Counted from the stretch's first letter, positions 25,007 to 34,685 are shown. The stretch: 64,000 nt of DNA from an uncultured Oscillospiraceae bacterium (GCA_900548305.1 URJZ01000001.1:186001-250000); one strand, 5' to 3'. Numbers and translations: made by a program. The notes: generated by a model from the letters alone, not told the origin.

Positions 25007-26116
25007 ATGGAACACGTTGAACTAGAGACGTTAGACCGTGGCACTACAGAGCATAAGCAAACATCTCCACCTTCAGACCATAAGAAAAAACCTACTAATA
25101 AAGCAGTACAAATATTGAAACTAATTGGAACAAAAACTCTTTTGTTTGCTTTTATTATTTTATTTATTGTTGGTTTCAGTGCATTATTTGGTCCGACTGC
25201 AACCTATTCAGGAGTTTGTGTTGTAACAGCGTTGTTAATGTTCTTAAAATTGGATATAGGTATTAAACATACCCAGGCTCCTTTTGTTATTTTTGGACTA
25301 TTTGTATTAACCGGATTATCTGCATTTGCTGCAGCAGTTAACCCTTGGCTTGGACTTTTGGTAAACTTTATTACCGTATGTGCCATTATGGTACTATCCG
25401 GCCAAAGAGCAGAGTATCGTTCTTTCATGCCATTTCTACTTTGTTATATCTTCACACAAAGCACACCTGTATATGGTATCGACTTTGGTATGCGTATAGC
25501 AAGTTTAGCTGCCGGCGGTGCATTGGTTGGAATTATCTACTTTATTGTTCATAGAAAAAAACCTTGTCCTAAAGTAGGCATTTTGGGTGCTATCAAAAAT
25601 ACAGCTACTGCCTACTCTTCTGTTAAAACCAGATTTTTCTTACGCATGGCAATTGGTATGACCATTGCTATGTTTATTGGAGATATGATTGGATCTTCTC
25701 GTACATTGTGGTTAAGCCTGCCTATTCTATCTCTAACACAATTAAAACCACATGAAACAGCTCATCGAACTGTTTATCGTATTTTTGCTACAATTGTGGG
25801 CGGTATCGTCTACATTGCTATTTTCGACTTTATCATTCCAGCTGAATATCTCAACCTTGGTTTACTCGTTGCCGGCTATATTTATACTTATATTAATAAA
25901 TATCAATTTCAGCAAATTTTTGTTGTAATCAGTGCATTGGGAAGTGCCCACAGCATCGGTTTAGAAAGCGCAGTTGCTTGGCCCGGAAGATTCATATACT
26001 TGTTAATCGGCGTATTAATTGTAGCTGGCCTTCTAATGATTGATAACGCAAATATATGGAAAAAACTAAAAAAATCCACTTCAAAAGAAAATTCCTCTGT
26101 TGAAGTAGCTGTTTAA
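25007..26116 (+). CDS. FUSC-like membrane protein, tandem paralogue
   Basis: A 369-residue protein of the same family and layout as the one at 23749-24825: hydrophilic N-terminal ~40 residues, helices from about residue 45, TKTR-type loop (SVKTRFFLRMAIGMTIAMFIGD), second helical block and a short polar tail. Shared phrases include DIGIKHTQAPFVIFGLF and STPVYGIDFGMRIA. ATG 25007 follows GAAAGGAAG. A strong terminator at 26116 closes the unit. Probably a recent duplicate with diverged ends; function unknown. Confidence 0.78.
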   Translation: MEHVELETLDRGTTEHKQTSPPSDHKKKPTNKAVQILKLIGTKTLLFAFIILFIVGFSALFGPTATYSGVCVVTALLMFLKLDIGIKHTQAPFVIFGLFVLTGLSAFAAAVNPWLGLLVNFITVCAIMVLSGQRAEYRSFMPFLLCYIFTQSTPVYGIDFGMRIASLAAGGALVGIIYFIVHRKKPCPKVGILGAIKNTATAYSSVKTRFFLRMAIGMTIAMFIGDMIGSSRTLWLSLPILSLTQLKPHETAHRTVYRIFATIVGGIVYIAIFDFIIPAEYLNLGLLVAGYIYTYINKYQFQQIFVVISALGSAHSIGLESAVAWPGRFIYLLIGVLIVAGLLMIDNANIWKKLKKSTSKENSSVEVAV

Positions 26117-26156
26117 AATCCTCCCCTCCTACAGTTGATAGGAGGGGATTTTTTAT
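26116..26156 (+). terminator. Terminator after the second FUSC gene
   Basis: AATCCTCCCCTCCTA and TAGGAGGGGATT arms around CAGTTGA, then TTTTT. Confidence 0.92.
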
Positions 26157-26353
26157 GTTTCATTGATAAAATGTTTGCACAGTGATGATACGAATGATAA
26201 ATAAACTATCGTAATAATAAGCTCATTCCATCTGGTTTCATATTTTCCAAATATATCATCATATGCTAATAGCAGATATTAGAACTTTTATATACTTCCG
26301 TACCATAAACCAATTATAATTTTACATACATAAAATTGTAATTAAACAAAAAC

Positions 26354-26393
26354 AAAAAGCTTCTTTGCGTTCAAATGCAAAGAAGCTTTTGTT
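26354..26393 (-). terminator. Terminator after the PFOR gene
   Basis: AAAAGCTTCTTTGC and GCAAAGAAGCTTTT around GTTCAAAT; on the minus strand it is followed by TTTTGTTT. Confidence 0.88.
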
Positions 26394-26413
26394 TATATCA
26401 GAATATATTCTAT

Positions 26414-29400
26414 TTAGCCTTGTGCTAATTTTACCAATTGTTGATATTTATCCATTGCAAATTCTTCTGCTTCAGTAAATAGATGTTCTGCACGCTCTGG
26501 GAAAGAACGTGTCAACGCATTGTAACGAACCTCGCTCATCAAGAAGTCACGATAACTTGCGGATGGAGCTTTACTATCTAATGTAAATGGATTTTTACCT
26601 TGTTCTTTCAAGCGTGGGTCATAACGGAATAGACTCCAATAACCCGCAGCTACTGCACGTTTTTCAACATCCTGCACTGTGCTCATACCATTTTTAATAC
26701 CATGGTTGATACATGGAGAATAAGCAATGATAACAGATGGGCCATTGTAGCTTTCTGCTTCTCTTATCGCTTTTAGAGTTTGGTTATAATCTGCACCCAT
26801 TGCAATGCTTGCAACGTATACATCACCATAGCTCATAGCAATTGCAGCAAGGTCTTTCTTCTTAGTACCTTTACCTGTTGCAGCAAATTGAGCAACAGAA
26901 CCAATTGGAGAAGCTTTTGATGCCTGACCGCCTGTGTTAGAGTAAACCTCTGTATCGAACACTAAAATATTGATATTTTCCCCTGTAGCAATTGCATGGT
27001 CTAGTCCACCAAAACCGATGTCATAAGCCCAGCCGTCACCACCAAGAATCCATACAGATTTTTTCGCTAAGAAGTCTTTATCAATCAGAACTTTCTTGGC
27101 TAGTTTACCTGCATCGCAGTCACAGTCAGCAATTTTTTCCAACTCTTTTGTCAATGTCAAAGCAGCTTCAAAGTTTGCATCGCTGTCCTCGAATGTTTCC
27201 AAGTAAGCAGCGCAAGCAGCCTTTGTTTCTGCCGCTACATCTGCATTTTGAATATTTTCAACATGCTCTTTTAATCTATCACGAACTGCACGTTGTGCCA
27301 AGTTCATACCCAAACCAAATTCTGCGTTATCTTCAAACAAAGAGTTTGCCCAAGATGGACCACGACCTTGTTTGTTCACAGTATATGGTGTAGATGGAGC
27401 AGAACCTGCCCAAATAGAAGAACAGCCTGTTGCATTGGCAATCATCATTCTATCGCCGTACAACTGTGTTACCAATTTAGCATAAGGAGTCTCGCCACAA
27501 CCTGCACAAGCACCGGAGAACTCGAACAATGGTTGTTTAAATTGACTTCCTTTTACTGTAGATGTTTTAAATTTCTCAAACACTTCAGGTTTTTCATCAA
27601 TGGTTTGACCATAGTTATATACTTCTTGGAAAGGCATTTGAGTATCAATTGGTTTCATAACCAATGCTTTTTCGCCTTTTTTACCTGGGCATACTTGTGC
27701 ACAACAACCACAGCCTGTGCAGTCCAGTGTAGAAACAGTCATAACAAATTTTAGGTCCGGCATACCTGTCATATTCATAGATTTTGTTGCTTCAGGTGCT
27801 GCTGCCACTTCAGCCTCTGTCATTGGTATAGGACGAATGACAGAGTGAGGGCATACATATGCACAGAAGTTACATTGAATACAATTTTCAGGCATCCATT
27901 CCGGAACATCAACAGCAATACCACGTTTTTCATATGCTGCAGTGCCTTGAGGCATAGTTCCATCTTCCAGACCAACAAATGCTGATACAGGAAGAGAATC
28001 TCCTCTTTGCGCATTTACAGGAGTTAGAATGTTATTTACATAATCTACAACTTCCTTACGGCCTTCTACAGCTGCTTCCTGTACAGTTTCATCCACTGCA
28101 TTTTTCCATTCAGCAGGAATTTCAACTTTTACTGCATCTGTCACACCACGGTCAATTGCAGCGTGGTTCATTGCAACAACTTTCTCACCTTTTTTGCCGT
28201 AAGATTTTGTTGCTGCGTCTTTCATGTATTCAACAGCTTTTTCAATTGGAATAATTCCTGCAATATTAAAGAAAGCAGCCTGAAGAATTGTGTTAATACG
28301 TCCGCCAAGACCAATTTCTTTACCAATTTTAATACCGTCAATGGTATAGAAGTTAATATCATTTTCTGCCAAGAATCTTTTTACTTTAGCAGGTAATCTT
28401 TTATTTAGTTCATCTAAATCCCAAGAACAGTTTAGAAGGAAGCTGCCGCCTTTTTTCAAATCTTCAACCATATCATATTTATCAATATAGGATGGATTGT
28501 GGCAAGCAACAAAGTCTGCCTTGTTGATGTAGTATGTACTTTTGATTGGTTTGTCACCAAAACGCAAGTGAGAAATGGTAACACCACCGGATTTCTTAGA
28601 GTCATATGCAAAGTAACCTTGTGCATACATATCTGTTTTGTCACCAATAATTTTAATGGAGTTTTTGTTTGCACCAACGGTACCGTCAGCACCAAGACCC
28701 CAGAATTTACAGGAGTGAATGCCTTTAGGTGTTGTATCCGGATTTTCCAGCAAAGGTAAAGATGTATTGGTAACATCATCATTAATACCTACTGTAAAGC
28801 GTTTGTTTGGCTCAGCTGCATCCATATTGCGATAAACCGCAACAATACAGCTTGGATTTGTATCTTTGGATGCCAAACCGTAACGGCCTGAAAGAACAGG
28901 AGTAGTTTCAAACTCTGTGCCTTTCAATGCAGCCACAACATCAAGATATAAAGGTTCACCAATAGAACCTGGTTCTTTTGTTCTGTCTAATACAGAGATA
29001 GATTTTACTGTTTTAGGCAAAACATCTAACAAATATTTTGCTACAAACGGACGGTATAGTCTTACTTTTACAAGACCTACTTTTTCACCGGCTGCAGTTA
29101 AATAATCAATTACTTCTTCTGCTGTATCACATACAGAACCCATTGCAATAATTACTTTTTCTGCATCAGGAGCTCCATAGTAATTGAATGGTTTATAGTC
29201 AGTACCACATTTTTCATTGACTTGATTCATATAATCAACAACAATTTCAGGTACAGCATCGTAATATTTGTTGGAAGCCTCACGATTTTGGAAGAAAATA
29301 TCACCATTTTGTGCGCTGCCATGTAGTACCGGATGTTCTGGATTCAATGCACGACGACGGAAAGCATCTACAGCATCATGATCCAACATATCGTTTAAAT

Positions 29401-29968
29401 CTTCATAATCCCATGTTTGAATTTTTTGAATCTCGTGGGAAGTACGGAAACCGTCAAAGAAGTGTAAAAACGGAACACGACCTTTAATTGCAGAAAGGTG
29501 TGATACTGCGCCCAAATCCATAACCTCTTGAGGGTTATTGGAGCATAGCATAGCATAGCCGGTTTGACGGCATGCATAAACGTCGGAATGGTCACCAAAA
29601 ATAGAAAGCGCATGTCCTGCAATTGTACGTGCAGATACATGAATAACGCTTGGTAGTAGTTCACCCGCCATTTTATACATGTTTGGAATCATCAACAATA
29701 AGCCTTGAGAGGCTGTATATGTGGTAGTAAGAGCACCGGCAGATAGAGAACCGTGAACTGCACCAGCTGCACCAGCTTCGGATTGCATCTCTGTTACCTG
29801 CACTTCTCTGCCAAATAGATTTTTTCTACCAGCTGCTGCATATTTATCTGATTCATCCGCCATTACGGAAGAAGGTGTAATTGGATAAATTGCTGCAACT
29901 TCTGTGAAAGCATAGGAAACATGCGCTGCAGCACTGTTTCCATCCATGGTTTTCATTTTTCTTGCCAT
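26414..29968 (-). CDS. nifJ: Pyruvate:ferredoxin (flavodoxin) oxidoreductase
   Basis: PFOR oxidatively decarboxylates pyruvate with CoA to acetyl-CoA and CO2 and reduces ferredoxin, the central energy step in anaerobes. The ~1184-residue chain has all domains fused: N-terminal TPP/pyrimidine domain (ITPSSVMADESD), CoA domain, two [4Fe-4S] motifs (CIQCNFCAYVCPHS and CTGCGCCAQVCPG), a further Cys in GACAGCGETPY, and C-terminal TPP domain with GDGWAYDIGFGGLDH. ATG 29968 follows AAGGGGG; a TTG ten codons upstream is open but less likely. Single gene with terminator at 26354. Confidence 0.96.
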   Translation of the reverse strand: MARKMKTMDGNSAAAHVSYAFTEVAAIYPITPSSVMADESDKYAAAGRKNLFGREVQVTEMQSEAGAAGAVHGSLSAGALTTTYTASQGLLLMIPNMYKMAGELLPSVIHVSARTIAGHALSIFGDHSDVYACRQTGYAMLCSNNPQEVMDLGAVSHLSAIKGRVPFLHFFDGFRTSHEIQKIQTWDYEDLNDMLDHDAVDAFRRRALNPEHPVLHGSAQNGDIFFQNREASNKYYDAVPEIVVDYMNQVNEKCGTDYKPFNYYGAPDAEKVIIAMGSVCDTAEEVIDYLTAAGEKVGLVKVRLYRPFVAKYLLDVLPKTVKSISVLDRTKEPGSIGEPLYLDVVAALKGTEFETTPVLSGRYGLASKDTNPSCIVAVYRNMDAAEPNKRFTVGINDDVTNTSLPLLENPDTTPKGIHSCKFWGLGADGTVGANKNSIKIIGDKTDMYAQGYFAYDSKKSGGVTISHLRFGDKPIKSTYYINKADFVACHNPSYIDKYDMVEDLKKGGSFLLNCSWDLDELNKRLPAKVKRFLAENDINFYTIDGIKIGKEIGLGGRINTILQAAFFNIAGIIPIEKAVEYMKDAATKSYGKKGEKVVAMNHAAIDRGVTDAVKVEIPAEWKNAVDETVQEAAVEGRKEVVDYVNNILTPVNAQRGDSLPVSAFVGLEDGTMPQGTAAYEKRGIAVDVPEWMPENCIQCNFCAYVCPHSVIRPIPMTEAEVAAAPEATKSMNMTGMPDLKFVMTVSTLDCTGCGCCAQVCPGKKGEKALVMKPIDTQMPFQEVYNYGQTIDEKPEVFEKFKTSTVKGSQFKQPLFEFSGACAGCGETPYAKLVTQLYGDRMMIANATGCSSIWAGSAPSTPYTVNKQGRGPSWANSLFEDNAEFGLGMNLAQRAVRDRLKEHVENIQNADVAAETKAACAAYLETFEDSDANFEAALTLTKELEKIADCDCDAGKLAKKVLIDKDFLAKKSVWILGGDGWAYDIGFGGLDHAIATGENINILVFDTEVYSNTGGQASKASPIGSVAQFAATGKGTKKKDLAAIAMSYGDVYVASIAMGADYNQTLKAIREAESYNGPSVIIAYSPCINHGIKNGMSTVQDVEKRAVAAGYWSLFRYDPRLKEQGKNPFTLDSKAPSASYRDFLMSEVRYNALTRSFPERAEHLFTEAEEFAMDKYQQLVKLAQG

Positions 29969-30238
29969 TGGTATTTTCCCCCTTAAAGGATTGGCCAAAC
30001 TCTATTATATTTGGACCTATAATAACGATAGGAACTTACCCTATACATACAACAAATTTTATCATTTTATTGAATAATTGTAAAGTAAAATGTGCAACTT
30101 TTCTAAATTATTGTTATTTTTTTCACCTATTCACATATAAAGATAAAATAATATACTGCCCTCTTTGCAATTTAGCTAAAAATAGTGTAATATTGTGATA
30201 TAAGCAAAATAACAAATTCCTTTTGAAAGGGGATTACT

Positions 30239-31600
30239 ATGGAACCCGAACCCGACAGTAATATTTTCTTAACAATTTTAATCCTGCTGTTATTTACATT
30301 TTTAAATGCATTTTTTGTCCTATGTGAAAGCGCTATTTTAAACGTAAATGTACATAACATGAACAAACAGGCAGAAGAAGGCAATAAACGGGCAAAACGT
30401 ATTTTACAATTAATGAATCACCCTAGAACCATTACAACATATCAGGTATTAACTACTATGTTTGCTTTTTTTGCCTGTTCGTTTGCATACCAAAAATTCT
30501 CTCCTGGTCTAATTGGCTGGATGGAAACATTTATGCCAATTCATCACACCATTTTAAGTGGTTTTGCATTAGTCATCATCGCCTTTATTCTTCTTATCTT
30601 TTTCCTTATTTTTGGCGTTATGCTTCCCCGCCGCATTGGTATTTTCCGAGCAGATGGCGTTGCTATGCGTGTATCCGGCATTTACAACGGTGTTTGTATT
30701 CTCCTATTTCCTATCACATGGATTTTGTATGCGGTTGTAACACAAATTAGCCGTATTTTTGGTGTGGCACCTGACGCAAAAAGAAAAGGAATCACTGAAG
30801 AAGGTATTCTTACCATGGTAGATAAAGGTGAAGAAACCGGAGCAATTTTAGAAAACGAGAAAGAACTCATTACAAAAATATTTGAATTTAATGATACTAC
30901 CGCCTCTGATATTGCAACCCATAGAACAGATGTAGTCGCTGTTGAAGATACCGCCACCCTTTCGGATATTGTTCAGCTATCGCTAAAAGGGGGATACTCT
31001 CGTGTTCCTGTATATCACGAAGATTTAGATAACATTATAGGTATTGTATACGTAAAAGATTTGCTAAAATACGTTGGCAACCATATGAACAACGCTACAT
31101 CTGTTATCGATATTATGCGAAAACCTTATTTTGTACCGGAAACAAAGCTATGCAGTGAGCTATTTACAGAATTGTCTGAACGCAAGATACAAATTGCAGT
31201 TGTAATTGATGAGTACGGTGGAACCGCCGGTATTGTGACTATGGAGGACATTTTGGAATCTCTTGTAGGTAACATGGAAGATGAATATGACCGGGAAGAC
31301 CAAGAAATTGTAAAAATAGATGACACTACCTATCGTATGAAAGGCATTGCCTCCATTGACGAAGTCAGTGATGAATTAGACATAGGGCTACCGAATGAAG
31401 AATACGATACCATCGGCGGCTTTGTAGTAGAACTGCTGGGTCATTTACCTCGTGAAGGTGAACATCCTACCATCACATATAAAAATGTGCAATTTACAGT
31501 AGAATTGATGAAAGATAATCGTATTGCAACCTTACTGATGGAATTGCTTCCAGTAACCGATACTAAACAAACCGAAGCAAGTGAATCAACGGAACAATAG
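30239..31600 (+). CDS. CNNM/HlyC-CorC family protein (DUF21 + CBS + CorC)
   Basis: A 453-residue membrane protein. The N-terminal DUF21 domain (about residues 10-190) has three or four membrane helices and ends in a basic loop (DAKRKGITEEG). Two CBS domains follow (about 205-330; VVAVEDTATLSDIV, RVPVYHEDLDNIIGIVYVKD), then a C-terminal CorC/HlyC domain (VIDEYGGTAGIVTMEDILE, DTTYRMKGIASIDEVSDELD). Such proteins are linked to magnesium or other divalent-cation efflux; the 'hemolysin' name is historical. ATG 30239 follows AAAGGGG. Single gene. Confidence 0.9.
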   Translation: MEPEPDSNIFLTILILLLFTFLNAFFVLCESAILNVNVHNMNKQAEEGNKRAKRILQLMNHPRTITTYQVLTTMFAFFACSFAYQKFSPGLIGWMETFMPIHHTILSGFALVIIAFILLIFFLIFGVMLPRRIGIFRADGVAMRVSGIYNGVCILLFPITWILYAVVTQISRIFGVAPDAKRKGITEEGILTMVDKGEETGAILENEKELITKIFEFNDTTASDIATHRTDVVAVEDTATLSDIVQLSLKGGYSRVPVYHEDLDNIIGIVYVKDLLKYVGNHMNNATSVIDIMRKPYFVPETKLCSELFTELSERKIQIAVVIDEYGGTAGIVTMEDILESLVGNMEDEYDREDQEIVKIDDTTYRMKGIASIDEVSDELDIGLPNEEYDTIGGFVVELLGHLPREGEHPTITYKNVQFTVELMKDNRIATLLMELLPVTDTKQTEASESTEQ

Positions 31601-31862
31601 CAAACAAATCCCAATATGCTGTAAATACCGAATCAAACTAAATTTATATCTCTATTATTTGCTTATATTCCACATGGAGCACATAAGGCTGCAGCAAAAC
31701 GCTTGAAAGTTGAATCTATCAGACTAGATTAACATATTATGTGGCTTTATTTTATATCGATAAAGAAGGCGTTATTAGCTTTTATTTTACGAAAAAGAAT
31801 TAAAATAAATTGAACCAAAAATTTTTATATCATTTTATGTTACATTTATGCACACTATAAAT
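31601..31862. other. Gene-free stretch
   Basis: About 260 bases between the CNNM-type gene and the next terminator. A short frame with HGAHKAAAKRLKVESIRLD (about 31675-31731) lacks start and ribosome site and stops at once; it may be a remnant. Nothing else was seen. Confidence 0.4.
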
Positions 31863-31863
31863 A

Positions 31864-31907
31864 AAAAAGGACTCCAACGGCATGATAGCCGTCGGAGTCC
31901 TTTTTTA
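31864..31907 (-). terminator. Terminator after the potassium transporter gene
   Basis: AAAAGGACTCC-A-ACGGC and GCCGT-C-GGAGTCC arms with flanking A- and T-runs. Confidence 0.88.
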
Positions 31908-31968
31908 TCAAATACTATCTTTATAAAACAAAACAAACTCTCAAATTTAGATTTTATAAAGAGTTCCG

Positions 31969-33378
31969 TTAACCAACAATAATTTTGCCTTCCGGCAAAA
32001 CAGAACTGGAATGTCTTCCTTTTCGGATTACAATTGCCAAAGCCAACGATACAGGTCCTACACGTCCTGCAAACATTGCAAAAACCAGAGCCAATTTAGA
32101 TGCAATATTCAATGTAGAGGTAATTCCCGTTGTTAATCCGGTTGTGCTGAATGCAGAAACCGATTCAAACAGCGATGCCAAAAACCCTACATTATGATTG
32201 GTTGTTTCAATAATAACAGCCGGAACTGCAACAATAATCATGCCTGCAAATGTAATGGCCAATGCTCGATAAACTGTTGCTTTATCAATCATTCTGCGCA
32301 TCAACACAGTATCTTCATTACCTCTCATAACGCTAAATACTGTTGCCAGCAAAACAACCAATGTAGTTGTTTTAATACCGCCACCGGTAGAAGCCGAAGA
32401 TGCACCAATGAACATTAAAAGTATAGTAAACACTTGCGTAATACTTCTCTCATCGCCTATGCTAATGGAAGCAAACCCAGCTGTTCGCGCCGACGCCGAC
32501 TGGAAAAAAGCAGCATTGATCTTTTCTCCCCAATTTAAATGTGCCATGGTATTATCCCATTCACACAGTAAAATAACTCCGGTGCCTATTACAAGCAACG
32601 TAGCCGTTGTGATAAGAACAACTTGAGTATGAAAATTCAACCCGACTTTTTTGGGCTTTACCTGCATTTTATTTCGACGATAGATACGCTGAATATGTGG
32701 AAATGCTTTTTTAAAATAGACATCACTAATCGCGATGAAACCCAATCCACCTAATATAATTAGTAAAGCCAATGTGACCGAAACCAACGGATCGCCTGCA
32801 TAGTTTATCAAACTTCCATCTTTTAGCTCAAATCCCAGTATATCAAAACCGGCATTACAATAACCTGATACTGCTAAAAAAATAGAAATCCAGATACCAT
32901 ACCCACCAAATTTAGGGACGAATCGTATCATAAGTATTAATGCACCAATCAGCTCAGCCGTAAGTGTAAATACCAATATCGTCTTTAATAATCTCGGTAT
33001 TTCCAATCCGCTTCCGCTGGTATTTTCTGAAGCGAGCATCATGTCTTTCAAACTTAATTTTCGGCGCATTAAAACAGTAAAACCTGTTGTAAATGTTACA
33101 ATTCCCAAACCGCCTACTTGAATTAAAAATAAAATGACGGCTTGTCCAAATCCATTAAAGTGAGTCCATGTGTCTACAACTACCAAACCGGTTACACACG
33201 TTGCAGATGTAGCTGTAAATAATGCGTCTACAAAATTGGTTACTTGTCCATCTCTGGCCGAAATTGGCAATGTTAACAGTGCTGCACCAATTAAAATAAC
33301 CACAGCAAAACTAATTACAATTAACCGTACAGGGGCAATGTTCTTGATTCTTTTTCCGATGGATAATGGCTCTTTCAT
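31969..33378 (-). CDS. TrkH/KtrB-type potassium uptake channel subunit
   Basis: A 469-residue membrane protein of the Trk/Ktr superfamily, with four repeated M1-P-M2 units. Filter-like segments are visible, for example ATSATCVTGLVVVDT, SGYCNAGFDILG, SASARTAGFASI and SAFSTTGLTTGI, each keeping the Gly of the potassium filter. Size favours KtrB over TrkH. ATG 33378 follows AAAGG. It lies 6 bases after the queT stop codon and is probably read from the queT promoter. The likely cytosolic partners are the TrkA-type proteins ~27 kb away (60997-62308). Confidence 0.9.
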   Translation of the reverse strand: MKEPLSIGKRIKNIAPVRLIVISFAVVILIGAALLTLPISARDGQVTNFVDALFTATSATCVTGLVVVDTWTHFNGFGQAVILFLIQVGGLGIVTFTTGFTVLMRRKLSLKDMMLASENTSGSGLEIPRLLKTILVFTLTAELIGALILMIRFVPKFGGYGIWISIFLAVSGYCNAGFDILGFELKDGSLINYAGDPLVSVTLALLIILGGLGFIAISDVYFKKAFPHIQRIYRRNKMQVKPKKVGLNFHTQVVLITTATLLVIGTGVILLCEWDNTMAHLNWGEKINAAFFQSASARTAGFASISIGDERSITQVFTILLMFIGASSASTGGGIKTTTLVVLLATVFSVMRGNEDTVLMRRMIDKATVYRALAITFAGMIIVAVPAVIIETTNHNVGFLASLFESVSAFSTTGLTTGITSTLNIASKLALVFAMFAGRVGPVSLALAIVIRKGRHSSSVLPEGKIIVG

Positions 33379-33384
33379 AATCCT

Positions 33385-33933
33385 TTAATTCCTCATTAAG
33401 AATATTTTTTTCGCCAAATTGGTTTTTAATAGGAAAACGGCAAACGGTAATCCCAGTGCATAGCAAATGACCAACTCTCCTGCGCCAACGGTGAGGGCGT
33501 TGTAACCAAATGCTACCCAACTAAAGTTTTGAAAACCAAAACCAACATCGCTAAAACAAGCCAATTCAACACCCACAACCAGGGCATTAAATAGTACAGG
33601 CGCCATTGGAACTAAAAATGGGATATCTTTGATTCGAACATTTCTCAATAAATAAGAAACCACTGATGCCAGCAATGTAGCAACAGAACCAAAAATCCAA
33701 TCCACCGGTCCAAACGGACTGGCCAGGTTTGCAAGAAAGCATCCCAAAGTTAATCCCGGTATCGCCGCAGGAGTAAACATAGGTAAAACCGTTAAAAATT
33801 CTGAGATGCGAAATTGCACCGGACCATACGCCAAGTTCAGCGATGATGCAAGCAGTGTTAAAACAGCATAAATAGCCGCTATCACAGCAGCCTGCACCAA
33901 ATAGCGAATACTTTTTGTCGATGCAGTGTTCAA
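33385..33933 (-). CDS. queT: QueT-type queuosine precursor transporter
   Basis: A 182-residue membrane protein of the QueT family (DUF988), the substrate subunit of an ECF-type importer for queuosine precursors such as preQ1. Typical phrases are AAIYAVLTLLASSLNLAYGPVQ, RISEFLTVLPMF, LTLGCFLANLASPFGPVDWIFG and a late AVGAGELVICYALGLP. The start is TTG 33933, nine bases after ACGGAGG, so the start codon is weak. A preQ1-riboswitch-like leader precedes it. The downstream potassium channel gene probably shares the transcript, an unusual pairing. Confidence 0.9.
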   Translation of the reverse strand: MNTASTKSIRYLVQAAVIAAIYAVLTLLASSLNLAYGPVQFRISEFLTVLPMFTPAAIPGLTLGCFLANLASPFGPVDWIFGSVATLLASVVSYLLRNVRIKDIPFLVPMAPVLFNALVVGVELACFSDVGFGFQNFSWVAFGYNALTVGAGELVICYALGLPFAVFLLKTNLAKKIFLMRN

Positions 33934-33942
33934 TATTAAATT

Positions 33943-33999
33943 CCTCCGTAGTATTTTTTTAGGTCAGGAGTTTGCGACTGACCGCGCTGTTTAGCACGG
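33943..33999 (-). promoter_or_regulatory. PreQ1-riboswitch-like leader of queT
   Basis: Read leftward, the leader starts almost at the transcription start with CCGTGCT-AAAC-AGCGCGG (33999-33982). The last GG also opens a second stem, GGTCAG/CTGACC (33983-33978, 33967-33962), around TCGCAAACTC. The loop end ACTCC can pair with the GGAG of the ribosome site (33943-33947) across an A-rich linker, giving an H-type pseudoknot that would hide the ribosome site. PreQ1 riboswitches of classes I-III use such folds and often control queT. The class is not assigned. Confidence 0.55.
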
Positions 34000-34003
34000 A
34001 TTT

Positions 34004-34032
34004 ATCATACTCTTTCTTTTCTGCAAAATCAA
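34004..34032 (-). promoter_or_regulatory. Promoter of queT
   Basis: Read leftward, -35 TTGATT (34027-34032), 17-base spacer, -10 TATGAT (34004-34009). The predicted start is near 33997, at the edge of the first riboswitch stem. Confidence 0.65.
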
Positions 34033-34351
34033 CCACTGATTTTTTATTTTCTTTAAAAACCAAATAACAAACCGATTTTGAAGGACCAAAATCCTCTGAA
34101 GCACTTTGCTTTTTACTATTTTTCATCATATTTTTTATAAATGCTTAACATTTTATCTACTGTAAATCATATAAAAAACACTGAATTTATATACTTTAAC
34201 CAAATTTATAAAAACTCTGTTTTTCTTCCAAAACAATTGGATTTTTGCAAAAAAATACAAACAAACGCTCTATTTTTCATAAAAATAATGTTGTTGATTA
34301 TTTTTGTTCAACAAGCAATTGACGTTCTATAGTAAATATGGGAGAATAAGA
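34033..34351. other. AT-rich gene-free stretch
   Basis: About 320 bases between the queT promoter and the leader of the next XRE gene. A 63-codon frame from 34141 has no ribosome site and an AT-driven composition (Asn, Ile, Lys, Phe) and is not supported. A TTGACG at 34319 lacks a good -10 box. Confidence 0.4.
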
Positions 34352-34393
34352 ATGCCTTTGGAGCAATTTTACACATTTGATTACCTTTTATGA
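34352..34393 (+). CDS. Possible 13-residue upstream frame of the XRE gene
   Basis: MPLEQFYTFDYLL, with GGGAGA six bases before its ATG. It ends 19 bases before the XRE start at 34413. The ribosome site is better than that of the XRE gene itself, so it may be a translated leader that couples to or dampens XRE translation. It could also be chance. Confidence 0.25.
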   Translation: MPLEQFYTFDYLL

Positions 34394-34412
34394 AAGGATC
34401 GAGACCATAATC

Positions 34413-34637
34413 ATGCAAAGCGGAATGATTTTACGGGCATTGAGAAAATCCAAAAATTTAACGCAAAGCGATGTAGCCTCACTATTAAAAACTTCACGTC
34501 AATATTACTCTGACTATGAATGTGAAAAGTTTGAACTTCCATTACATCATTTGGTTTTTCTGGCTGACTATTATCATGTATCTACCGATTACTTATTAGG
34601 TAAAACTAATATCAAAACACCATATCAAGCAAAATAA
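34413..34637 (+). CDS. XRE-family transcriptional regulator
   Basis: A 74-residue HTH_3 protein; the domain fills the chain (MILRALRKSKNLTQSDVASLL, recognition region LLKTSRQYYSDYECEKFELP, final helix LVFLADYYHVSTDYLLG). The start at ATG 34413 is chosen because it opens directly into the HTH; the frame is open 12 codons earlier. The ribosome site is weak (GGATCGAG). A terminator follows at 34653. Neighbours on both sides are transport genes in separate units; the target is unknown. Confidence 0.8.
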   Translation: MQSGMILRALRKSKNLTQSDVASLLKTSRQYYSDYECEKFELPLHHLVFLADYYHVSTDYLLGKTNIKTPYQAK

Positions 34638-34652
34638 TAATAGTAAAGTATC

Positions 34653-34685
34653 AAAAAGCAGGTTCTTCACAGAACCTGCTTTTTG
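34653..34685 (+). terminator. Terminator after the XRE gene
   Basis: AAAAAGCAGGTTCT, loop TCAC, AGAACCTGCTTTTT. Confidence 0.92.

Noticed and set aside
26414..29968. Long open frames antisense to the PFOR gene
   Set aside because: They lack ribosome sites and show compositions expected from the complement of a strongly coding strand.
34141..34332. 63-codon frame upstream of the XRE gene
   Set aside because: No ribosome site, composition dominated by AT-rich codons.
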